Positions 1 to 5,919 of a stretch of DNA of 7,960 bases are shown piece by piece. Position numbers and translations under genes: made by a program. Each line of letters starts with the position of its first letter. Position 1 is the stretch's first letter. The notes under the pieces are model-generated. The model searched no databases and was not told the origin of the DNA. It was given only the letters and a program-made list of their open reading frames with translations. The stretch comes from Bacillota bacterium (GTDB lineage Bacteria; Bacillota; Clostridia; Oscillospirales; Acutalibacteraceae): assembly GCA_023412845.1 (NCBI GenBank), contig JAEZRH010000080.1, positions 1 to 7,960 of the forward strand, given 5' to 3'.

Positions 1-830
1 GCTCTGCGGCAGTCCGGGTAACGGATGGAGTCGCAGAAAACGGAGTATTTGGTCAGCACAATTTCCCCGCCGGGCCGAATCTCCGCGGAAAAGTCCTGAA
101 ACGCCGATCCTCCCTCAGCGTATTGTCGTATCTCCGCTTCCGCCGACAGCCGGTTCGTCACGGCGCTTGTTACGGAGAGGCCGGATTTCGAAGTGCGGGA
201 GGTGATGACGGAGCAGCCGCCGGAGGAAAAGACGGCCGGTTCGGGCGTCAGGTACCGGGGCGACTCGTTTGCGACGCGCGGATCGTCCGGCCCGCTGTAG
301 TTCCTCACGCCGCCGATATGGGAGGAATGGAATTCCAGCCGCCCGGCGAAATTGACCGACCGGACGCGGTACTCGACGGTGAAAAGCGGAAGAAGGGCGA
401 ACGAAGCCATCCTTACGATCCCAATCTCGACTTCCCGGCCCCGCGGCGAACGCCAGAGAATTCGGCGTTCGGTGACGCCCTTTTCCATATCAAGGCTGCG
501 CGAGCTTTCGAGGACCCGCCCTTCGAACATGCTGAACGGTTCGCCGTCGAGCGCAAGCCCGATTCCCTGCGTATCCGCCACGTTCAGCATGGTCTGCTTC
601 TCCCGCGTCAGGCCGCACAGATTCTCCGCCTGTTTCATTTCCGTATCGTCGTAGAACCCGTTGATGTACTGGCCCCGCACGGACCGGAAGCCGGCGGGAT
701 ATCCTTCCTCAAAATCGGAGCGGACACCCAGATATCCGTTTGCGTTGTGGAACAGCGTTTCCTGCAGCAGCAGGCTGTCGTTTTCCAGGCTGAAGTTTTT
801 CATTTGGTAAATCATGTTTTCTGGCTTCAT
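1..830 (-). CDS. Glycoside hydrolase family 65 protein (disaccharide phosphorylase-type), N-terminal part
   Basis: Reading leftward from ATG at 830, 276 codons stay open to the window edge, so the gene is cut. The start of the protein carries the GH65 N-terminal signature: an ETLF run followed by NANGYLGVRSDFEEGYP (about residues 24-44), then VRGQYINGFYD. The visible part corresponds to the N-terminal beta-sandwich domain; full-length members have roughly 750-800 residues, so the alpha/alpha-barrel with the catalytic Glu and phosphate site lies outside. Most bacterial GH65 enzymes are cytoplasmic phosphorylases that split alpha-glucosyl disaccharides (maltose, trehalose, kojibiose, nigerose, glucosylglycerol) into beta-glucose 1-phosphate and a free acceptor; hydrolases also exist. 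No signal peptide is visible, consistent with acting on imported sugar. The start lies 2 nt after the MalG-type permease stop, and its Shine-Dalgarno AAGGAG (841-836) is made from that gene's last two codons. Family assignment is firm; the exact substrate cannot be told from this fragment. Confidence 0.88.
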   Translation of the reverse strand, partial: MKPENMIYQMKNFSLENDSLLLQETLFHNANGYLGVRSDFEEGYPAGFRSVRGQYINGFYDDTEMKQAENLCGLTREKQTMLNVADTQGIGLALDGEPFSMFEGRVLESSRSLDMEKGVTERRILWRSPRGREVEIGIVRMASFALLPLFTVEYRVRSVNFAGRLEFHSSHIGGVRNYSGPDDPRVANESPRYLTPEPAVFSSGGCSVITSRTSKSGLSVTSAVTNRLSAEAEIRQYAEGGSAFQDFSAEIRPGGEIVLTKYSVFCDSIRYPDCRR

Positions 831-832
831 AA

Positions 833-1654
833 TTACTCCTTGACCGCTCCCGAAACAAGACCGGAAACAATTTTCTTTTGAAAGATCAGCACGATGACAA
901 TTGTCGGGATTGTGACGATGACGGTCGCCGCGGAGACTTCTCCCCACAGGATCTGGAACTGCGTGCGCAGAAACGAGATCGCAACCGGAACGGTCTGCAT
1001 CGGGATTTCCGTATTCAGCGTAGCCGTCAGAAGATACTCGTTCCACGCGGCGATGAACGTGATGATCGCCGTCGTGAACACGCCGGGAGCGGCGAGCGGG
1101 AAAACGATGCTCCAGAGGGTGCGGAACGGGGAAGCGCCGTCGATTTTAGCCGATTCCTCAATGGAGATGGGGATGTTCCCGAAATGCGCCACCATGATCC
1201 ACACCGCCATCGGGATGGTGATGGTGGAATAAGGGAGCACGATGAAATAGGTGTTCGTCCAGTGGAGCATGGTGAACAGATTGAAGACCGGGCCGACGAT
1301 GATCATCTGCGGGAACATGGAGATCACGAGGATGAGCCCCAGCAGCAGGTTCTTGAAGCGGAAATGAAAACGCGAGATGGCGTAGGCCGCGAGCGTCGAA
1401 ACGACGATGACGTACAGCGTCGTGACGGAAGAGACGACCAGACTGTTCTTGATGGAGCTCAGAATGTTCTTGCCCGTCAGGACTTCCCGGTAGTTCTGGA
1501 AAGTCGGCGTTCGGCTGAAGATGCGGAAGGCGTTGTCACCGAAAATATCCGCCGACGGCTTGAACGACGTGACGAGGATCCAGAAAAACGGAAAGAGGAT
1601 GATAAGGAGGAAGACGGCCGTTGCCAGATAGAAAATCCAGTTCGTTTTTTTCAT
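833..1654 (-). CDS. Carbohydrate ABC transporter permease, MalG type
   Basis: A 273-residue inner-membrane permease, the usual length for the MalG/UgpE branch (binding-protein-dependent transport inner membrane component). Hydrophobic segments occur at about residues 8-30, 73-95, 105-128, 140-158, 195-215 and 240-262, giving the six-helix core. The cytoplasmic EAA loop that docks the ATPase is clear at residues 166-190: EESAKIDGAS followed by FPLAAPG, with the conserved Asp-Gly-Ala at 172-174. It should pair with the MalF-type permease encoded just upstream to form the translocation channel. The start ATG at 1654 follows an AGGGGG site that overlaps the upstream gene's TAG stop; the gap between the genes is 12 nt. 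A three-codon ATG-CAG-CAA-TGA reading lies between this site and the start, and its TGA overlaps the true ATG; it is probably incidental. Downstream it is 2 nt from the GH65 gene, so the three genes should be co-expressed. Confidence 0.94.
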   Translation of the reverse strand: MKKTNWIFYLATAVFLLIILFPFFWILVTSFKPSADIFGDNAFRIFSRTPTFQNYREVLTGKNILSSIKNSLVVSSVTTLYVIVVSTLAAYAISRFHFRFKNLLLGLILVISMFPQMIIVGPVFNLFTMLHWTNTYFIVLPYSTITIPMAVWIMVAHFGNIPISIEESAKIDGASPFRTLWSIVFPLAAPGVFTTAIITFIAAWNEYLLTATLNTEIPMQTVPVAISFLRTQFQILWGEVSAATVIVTIPTIVIVLIFQKKIVSGLVSGAVKE

Positions 1655-1666
1655 TGCTGCATCCCC

Positions 1667-2893
1667 CTATTCCGTCGGTATCACGCTGGCGCCGCGCGCT
1701 TTGATGAACAGCGTCGCGATCAGCAGGACGCAGACGAACATGAATATGACGATGACCGAACCGTACCCGAAGTTCATCTGCGAGAACATGGTCTTGTAGG
1801 CGTAGACGGAAAGCGTTTCCGTGGAACCGCCCGGGCCGCCGCCGGTCAGAACTGCGATCAGGTCGTAAACGCGGAAGGCGTCCAGCGTCCGGAACAGGAC
1901 CGCCACCAGAATGGAAGGCTTCAGAAGGGGCAGCGTGATGCGGAAAAACGTCTGCACCCTGCCTGCACCGTCGATCGCGCTGCTTTCGTACAGACCCTTG
2001 TCGATGACCTGCAGCCCCGCCAGAAGCAGAAGCGCCATGTAGGGCGTGGTTTTCCACACGTCGGTGAGAATGGCGGCCGACATGGCCCCCGGACCGGAGA
2101 GCAGCATCGTCTCGGAAGAAGGGATCAGCCCGAGCTGTGCAAAAATATGGGAGATGATGCCGCTTGAACCGTCGTACAGGTAACTCCAGATGAGCGCCGA
2201 GACGGCCGTCGGGATCGCCCAGGGCACCAGCGCGCCGGCCCGGATGAGCCCGATCCCCCGGACGGCTTTGTTCATGATGAGGGCCAGCCCGAGGCCGAGG
2301 AGAAACTCGATCGCAACGGAGACGACCGTAAAGTAGATTGTGTGCCACAGCGCGGAGAACAGACGGCTGTCGCCCCGGATTTTTCCGTACCCGGCGAAGC
2401 CGATGAAATTGGACGGCGAGACCGATTTGTTCAGTTCTTCAAAGATCTTGGGAAGGGAATCCGCATTGGAGTAGTCCTGATTCGGATGGTTCCGATACAG
2501 GGCCGTCACTTCCGCCTGTAACGCTTTCGTGGCGGCTGCGATCTCCTGCCCCTGCTTTGCCGAAATTTTTCCGTCCGGCAGGGAGGAAAATTCTTTCGCG
2601 TATGTATCCGCGTCGCGGATCGTCTTCTGAAAATCCGCCGAGGCCTTCGCGTCCTTTGCCGCGGCGTCCGCATCCTGGGTCAGGAACAGCTTGACGTATT
2701 TGCTGTTTTCCTTGAATTGTCTGGAGGAAAACGAGCCGGAAAAGCTGAGCGTCGATTTCTGGATATCGTTGAGCTGGAAATCGAAAAACGTATAGGAAAA
2801 CGAAGTCAGAATCGGCCAGATGGAAAAGACCGCGACGATAAGCAGGAGCGGGACAAGAAACAGAAACTGCCGGAAGGTCATTCTATTTTTCAT
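1667..2893 (-). CDS. Carbohydrate ABC transporter permease, MalF type, with large extracellular insertion
   Basis: A 408-residue permease of the MalF/UgpA branch; six-helix relatives in Firmicutes are usually about 290-310 residues. Helix 1 is at about residues 10-30. The normal core resumes at NFIGFAGY (162-169) and continues with LWHTIYFTVV and LLGLGLALIMN, the usual second helix. The EAA loop is at about 300-327 (LYESSAIDGAG then ITLPLLKP, Asp308-Gly309-Ala310). Between helix 1 and helix 2, residues about 42-161 form an Ala/Lys/Asp-rich, probably helical extracellular segment that ordinary six-helix members lack. This is topologically where the periplasmic P2 loop of E. coli MalF sits, which touches the binding protein. 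The start ATG at 2893 has GGGGG at 2905-2901, 7 nt upstream; an in-frame Met at residue 5 is less well placed. It lies 79 nt after the binding-protein gene and 12 nt before the MalG-type gene. Confidence 0.93.
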   Translation of the reverse strand: MKNRMTFRQFLFLVPLLLIVAVFSIWPILTSFSYTFFDFQLNDIQKSTLSFSGSFSSRQFKENSKYVKLFLTQDADAAAKDAKASADFQKTIRDADTYAKEFSSLPDGKISAKQGQEIAAATKALQAEVTALYRNHPNQDYSNADSLPKIFEELNKSVSPSNFIGFAGYGKIRGDSRLFSALWHTIYFTVVSVAIEFLLGLGLALIMNKAVRGIGLIRAGALVPWAIPTAVSALIWSYLYDGSSGIISHIFAQLGLIPSSETMLLSGPGAMSAAILTDVWKTTPYMALLLLAGLQVIDKGLYESSAIDGAGRVQTFFRITLPLLKPSILVAVLFRTLDAFRVYDLIAVLTGGGPGGSTETLSVYAYKTMFSQMNFGYGSVIVIFMFVCVLLIATLFIKARGASVIPTE

Positions 2894-2934
2894 ACGGATT
2901 CCCCCAAAAACCGAGCCGAAATTTTACGGAAAAG

Positions 2935-2961
2935 GGGCGTGCATCGGTCCGGTGCACGCCC
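2935..2961 (-). terminator. Intercistronic hairpin after the binding-protein gene
   Basis: A perfect 9-bp inverted repeat (GGGCGTGCA at 2935-2943, TGCACGCCC at 2953-2961) with a 9-nt loop, starting 12 nt after the binding-protein stop. On the transcribed minus strand it is followed by CCTTTTCCG rather than a full run of T. It is therefore better read as a leaky terminator or as an mRNA 3'-end stabiliser than as a strong terminator. Such hairpins commonly let a binding protein be made in excess over its permeases; that role is an inference here. Confidence 0.6.
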
Positions 2962-2972
2962 TCGTATGCCTC

Positions 2973-4256
2973 TTATTTCAGGGCATCCTGCACGGCTTTT
3001 ACCGTTGCGTCGACATCCTGACTGCCGGAAAGATATTTGTGGACGTTAATCTGGATGGTGTCGCTTGTCTTGGAGTAGGTGCCGGAAACAGGCCTCGCGA
3101 TGGTGCTCTGCATGGCCTTCTGGAATCCGGGCATGGAGAGCAGCGGATTTGCGGCCACGACGGAGGAATCGGTGATGAGGGAGTTATACCCGGGCAGATA
3201 AGCGCCCTTTGTAGACATGATCTTCTGTCCGTCCGGCCCGGCCAGATATTTGATGAATTCCCATGCGCCGTCCTGATTCTTGGAGTTTGCGTTCATGCTG
3301 AGCAGCCAGCCGCCCACGCAGCCGCCGCTCGGCAGCGGCGCGATGCCGACCTGGTCCGTTTTGACCGGAACGTTGCCCGCCTTGATCAGGCCGTACTGAT
3401 AGGGCCAGTTGCGGGAGAAAACGGACTTGCCGTTTTTGAAGCTCGCGTCGGTGGAGCCTTCGTTGTAATTCAGAACGTCGGCGGGCACCAGCTTCGAAGA
3501 GGTGAACTTCTTCATGACGGTGAGTCCGTCCTTAATATTTTTGAAGTTTGCCGTAAATTCGTTTGCGTTGCAGGTCAGGCCTTCATACTGCTTCGCCTGG
3601 AATGCGAAACCGTCGGCGGTCCCTTTCTGGCCCTTGTATTTCTGCGCCATCTGATAAAGATCGCCGTAAGTATAGTTTCCGGAGACGAGCTTGGCTCCGT
3701 CGTCCTTCGAGACGATGTCGGAACGGTAATAAAGCAGCGCAACGTCGGGGAAGAACGGAAGAGTGTACTGCTTGCCCTGGTAATTTCCGGAGCTCATGGA
3801 ACCCTTGTTGAAATCCGATTTTTTGTAACCGGCGTCGGCCATTTTTTCATCGATCGGGGAAAGGTAGCCGGCTGCGGCGAACTCGCCGGCCCAGACCACG
3901 TCCAGCGACATGACGTCGTAGTCGGAAGAACCGGAGGAAAGGGAGGTCAGCAGCTGGTCGTGCATCTGCGACGAGTCGTTTGTGAACTGCTGCCACTCGA
4001 CCTTGTACTTGCTCTGCGACGCGTTGAACGCATCCACCACGGCCTGCGTGGCGGGGGTGGAATCCGCCTGTGCGCCGAATTTCAGCGTCACGGGTCCGCT
4101 TTGGGCCGCTTCGGAGCTCTGGGCCACCGCAGAATTTGTCTGCTGTCCCTCGGATGGTGCCGCCTGCGTGGAAGAAGCCTGAGAGCCCTGCCCCGAGCAG
4201 GCCGTCATGCCGGCTATCATGGATATCGCAAGAAACGCCGATATTAGTTTTTTCAT
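2973..4256 (-). CDS. Sugar ABC transporter solute-binding lipoprotein (trehalose/maltose-type)
   Basis: A 427-residue extracellular binding protein of the SBP_bac_1 type (COG1653-like). The N-terminus MKKLISAFLAISMIAGMTAC is a lipoprotein signal peptide with Cys20 as the lipidated residue, followed by a Ser/Gln/Ala-rich linker to about residue 50. Family hallmarks include SLDVVWAGEFAAAGYL, LPFFPDVALLYYRSD, a YEGLTC run at 224-229, FSRNWPYQYGL, and near the C-terminus ARPVSGTYSKTSDTIQ with a YLSG turn, typical of trehalose/maltose-type binding proteins. The start at 4256 is chosen because AAAGGAGG lies 10 nt upstream and the signal peptide begins there; the frame stays open further upstream to about 4697, but only antisense to the AraC gene. 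Between residues 233 and 245 the protein seems shorter than relatives, which usually have an additional W..NGG..D..GK stretch here. As first gene of the operon it should deliver an alpha-glucoside to the two permeases. Substrate not proven. Confidence 0.93.
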   Translation of the reverse strand: MKKLISAFLAISMIAGMTACSGQGSQASSTQAAPSEGQQTNSAVAQSSEAAQSGPVTLKFGAQADSTPATQAVVDAFNASQSKYKVEWQQFTNDSSQMHDQLLTSLSSGSSDYDVMSLDVVWAGEFAAAGYLSPIDEKMADAGYKKSDFNKGSMSSGNYQGKQYTLPFFPDVALLYYRSDIVSKDDGAKLVSGNYTYGDLYQMAQKYKGQKGTADGFAFQAKQYEGLTCNANEFTANFKNIKDGLTVMKKFTSSKLVPADVLNYNEGSTDASFKNGKSVFSRNWPYQYGLIKAGNVPVKTDQVGIAPLPSGGCVGGWLLSMNANSKNQDGAWEFIKYLAGPDGQKIMSTKGAYLPGYNSLITDSSVVAANPLLSMPGFQKAMQSTIARPVSGTYSKTSDTIQINVHKYLSGSQDVDATVKAVQDALK

Positions 4257-4265
4257 GATGACAAA

Positions 4266-4273
4266 TCCTCCTT
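4266..4273 (-). promoter_or_regulatory. Ribosome binding site of the binding-protein gene
   Basis: The minus strand reads AAAGGAGG ending 10 nt before the ATG at 4256. It is the strongest Shine-Dalgarno in the window and fixes the start at MKKLISAF rather than any upstream in-frame codon. The spacing is a little long. Confidence 0.75.
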
Positions 4274-4331
4274 TACTTCTGTCCTTCTTATCAGGAACAA
4301 GGCTATTGTAAATCAAAATTCTTGCTCTGTA

Positions 4332-4360
4332 TTTCAAAATATTAAGATTTATTATATAAT
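4332..4360 (+). promoter_or_regulatory. Candidate promoter of the AraC-family gene
   Basis: A perfect TATAAT (4355-4360) lies 17 nt after TTTCAA (4332-4337), which matches TTGACA at only three of six positions. The predicted start of transcription near 4367 would give a leader of about 45 nt. The surrounding 4300-4400 stretch is strongly AT-rich, so chance -10 matches are likely; position and spacing are the supporting points. Confidence 0.45.
4351..4356 (-). promoter_or_regulatory. Candidate -10 of the sugar operon, overlapping the opposite -10
   Basis: The palindrome ATTATATAAT (4351-4360) also gives a perfect TATAAT on the minus strand at 4356-4351. Seventeen to eighteen nt upstream there is only TATTTT or TTATTT, a poor -35. 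That pattern would suit a promoter that needs an activator, such as the divergent AraC protein. Predicted leader to the binding-protein ATG is about 90 nt. Inference from sequence only. Confidence 0.35.
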
Positions 4361-4412
4361 CATAATAATGTAAAAAATAATATATAAAATTTACTTGTAC
4401 AGGCTGACGTTT

Positions 4413-5618
4413 ATGATTCAATTTGATTTTTCCGAGCAGATCAACCTTTTTCATTATACTACGCAGCTTCCCATCGCCGTTCTGAAGAACGGGGCCCCGG
4501 AGCAATGCCTTCCGCAGCAGGTTGAAACGGCGGAAGAGCAGATTACGGGCCGTGCGGAATTCCATGTCCCGTACAGCCAGGGGGAGCGCGCGAGCCCACA
4601 GTTCGTTTCCAGCGAATACGGCGAACGCTTTATCGTCTCCGTCATCGACGACACGTTTCTGGCGGCGGCCGGCCCGTTTTTGACGGAACCGATGCACAGC
4701 GGTACGCTGGTGAATATCATCCAGAACAAAAAGATCCCGATCAAACTGAAAACAAGGCTGGAAACATATTATAAAAGCCTGAAGATCGTCAGTCCCCAGA
4801 CCTATTATTACTGCGGCAAGCTGATGTCGCTGCTGTTCGGTCCGCAGAACATAAAAGGGGACTCACGGCCGCAGCCGATGGGCAATGAGGTCCATTTCAT
4901 TCAGGAATACTTTCAGAACACCTATAAAAACCGGGAAAAGATGTTCACGCATCCCCCTTATTTTCTGGAGAAGCGGCTCATCGGCCAGATAAAAATATGC
5001 GACGAGGACGGGGCTGTTTCCACGCTGAGAGAGATCAATCTTTTGAACCGCGCGGTGCTGGCCAAAAACCCTCTGCGGTCGCTCAAGGATTCCATCATCT
5101 GTTCCTGCACTTTTTTCACCCGGGCCGTCATCGACGCCGGCGTGTTTCCGGATACGGCGTTTACGTACAGCGACACTTTCATTCAGGAGATCGAAGCGAT
5201 GAACGATATTTCGCTGGTCCGCGATTTTGAGCAGGAGATCGTCAGGCAGTTCATCGCGCTGGTCAGGGAGAGCATGTCCGCGGATTATTCCCGCCCCGTC
5301 TTTGACGCCATGCAGTACATCAACAACAATCTGACGCAGGAGCTTACCCTAGCCGGGATCGCCAGACATGCGTTCGTGCATCCGAATTATCTGAGCAGTC
5401 TTTTCAAGAAGGAAACCGGGCGTTCCATGACGGATTTTATCGCCAGGCAGCGCATCGAAGAGTCAGAGTATTTTGTAAAGTACACCGACTACGACATCGC
5501 CGACATCGCGAGCTTCTACCATTTCTGCAGCCAAAGCTATTACTGTACCCTTTTTAAAAAGTATCTTGCCGTCTCCCCTAAGGAATGCCGAAGGAATGCA
5601 AAAAACAGCCCGCCTTAA
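4413..5618 (+). CDS. AraC-family transcriptional regulator
   Basis: A 401-residue DNA-binding regulator. The C-terminal AraC domain covers about residues 297-396, with two helix-turn-helix units: the first around LTLAGIARHAFVHPNYLSSLF, the second around DYDIADIASFYHFCSQSYY, then the usual LFKKYLAVSPKECRR ending. The first 290 residues are an effector or dimer part with no recognised cupin fold. It includes a region (RSLKDSIICSCTFFTRAVIDAG, then PDTAFTYSD and IQEIE) that resembles a segment shared by many Firmicutes AraC regulators of sugar genes. The ATG at 4413 is preferred, although its Shine-Dalgarno is weak (CAGG about 11 nt upstream); an in-frame TTG at 4395 would add six residues. The gene is divergent from the sugar operon, the classic arrangement for a local activator responding to the imported sugar. 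The last residues (NSPP) and the stop are encoded inside the terminator. Confidence 0.93.
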   Translation: MIQFDFSEQINLFHYTTQLPIAVLKNGAPEQCLPQQVETAEEQITGRAEFHVPYSQGERASPQFVSSEYGERFIVSVIDDTFLAAAGPFLTEPMHSGTLVNIIQNKKIPIKLKTRLETYYKSLKIVSPQTYYYCGKLMSLLFGPQNIKGDSRPQPMGNEVHFIQEYFQNTYKNREKMFTHPPYFLEKRLIGQIKICDEDGAVSTLREINLLNRAVLAKNPLRSLKDSIICSCTFFTRAVIDAGVFPDTAFTYSDTFIQEIEAMNDISLVRDFEQEIVRQFIALVRESMSADYSRPVFDAMQYINNNLTQELTLAGIARHAFVHPNYLSSLFKKETGRSMTDFIARQRIEESEYFVKYTDYDIADIASFYHFCSQSYYCTLFKKYLAVSPKECRRNAKNSPP

Positions 5619-5632
5619 GGCGGGCTGTTTTT
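5601..5632 (+). terminator. Rho-independent terminator of the AraC-family gene (32-nt perfect palindrome)
   Basis: AAAAACAGCCCGCCTT (5601-5616) is followed with no gap by its exact reverse complement (5617-5632). As RNA it folds to a GC-rich stem with a TTAA loop and a T tail, and the leading A tract would make it work on the opposite strand too. The TAA stop (5616-5618) is in the loop, so the left arm is coding sequence. Confidence 0.92.
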
Positions 5633-5691
5633 CAGACTTGAGACAAAGACTGGGGGCGAACCGGGTTCGCAAGTACCATGTGACGCCGCAG

Positions 5692-5726
5692 ATGCCTTAA
5701 TTTTCCTTTATGCGCTTAAATTTTCC
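5692..5726 (+). repeat. Two tandem imperfect copies of an AT-rich motif, with a third inverted copy nearby
   Basis: ATGCCTTAATTTTCC (5692-5706) is followed, after a short TTT, by ATGCGCTTAAATTTTCC (5710-5726). AAATTTAAGCAT at 5799-5810 is the same motif in the opposite direction (reads ATGCTTAAATTT). The 10-mer GCTTAAATTT at 5714-5723 has its exact reverse complement at 5799-5808. It could be a protein-binding motif; AT-rich background makes part of the match cheap. Confidence 0.5.
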
Positions 5727-5776
5727 GGTTCCTCCGGTAACCTCCAGTTTTAAAGCATGATACTGGAAGGAAAATT
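5719..5776. other. Compact nested inverted repeats, possible three-way junction RNA or operator
   Basis: An outer 8-bp stem (AATTTTCC 5719-5726 with GGAAAATT 5769-5776) encloses two side-by-side hairpins: GGTT/AACC (5727-5730, 5739-5742) and CCAGT/ACTGG (5744-5748, 5762-5766). An alternative fold extends the second hairpin to CCTCCAGT (5741-5748) with ACTGGAAGG (5762-5770) and one bulged A, which would break the outer stem. The arrangement is compatible with a structured leader or with an operator next to the TATAAT at 5779. It matches no RNA family I recognise. Confidence 0.4.
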
Positions 5777-5778
5777 AG

Positions 5779-5784
5779 TATAAT
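5779..5784 (+). promoter_or_regulatory. Candidate -10 hexamer for the repeat-protein gene
   Basis: A perfect TATAAT, 143 nt before the TTG start. The hexamer 17 nt upstream (CATGAT) is not a -35, and no TGn extension precedes it. The promoter is therefore uncertain, or it depends on another factor. Confidence 0.3.
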
Positions 5785-5910
5785 TCTCCAAAATAATTAA
5801 ATTTAAGCATTATTCTTTTCCAAATCTTTATATCCTTCCGCCCCTAATAAAATGAAAAGCAATCACCCGTTTCCTGTAAACTATCCGGGGAAATGGTGAA
5901 ATCAGGGATC

Positions 5911-5919
5911 AAGGAAGGG
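5911..5919 (+). promoter_or_regulatory. Ribosome binding site that supports a TTG start
   Basis: AAGGAAGGG ends 7 nt before TTG at 5927. No ATG follows in frame until residue 20, which is inside the signal peptide, so this site decides the TTG start. Confidence 0.8.

Noticed and set aside
123..881. A 252-codon plus-strand open frame opposite the GH65 fragment
   Set aside because: The minus strand carries the GH65 signature and a good start; the plus frame has no recognisable features or start signal.
878..2167. A 429-codon plus-strand open frame opposite the permease genes
   Set aside because: Its translation is an unnatural run of Asp, Arg, His and Glu with no hydrophobic core, typical of a reverse-strand shadow of membrane-protein genes.
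2820..4247. A 475-codon open frame on the plus strand opposite the binding-protein gene
   Set aside because: It is antisense to a protein with clear family motifs and a lipoprotein signal, has no ribosome binding site or recognisable domain, and its composition is what codon bias of the GC-rich gene produces on the other strand.
4257..4697. Upstream extension of the binding-protein frame to about 4697
   Set aside because: It would overlap the AraC gene antisense and the promoter region, and the lipoprotein signal peptide with its GGAGG site clearly begins at 4256.
5656..5683. tRNA-like T-arm (GGTTCGC with a nearby ACCA)
   Set aside because: No acceptor, D or anticodon stem can be drawn around it; it is only a short inverted repeat.
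5886..5910. Weak resemblance to cobalamin riboswitch sequence (GGGGAAATGGTGAAATC)
   Set aside because: The rest of the core, including the conserved B12 box, is missing, and the match lies too close to the start codon.
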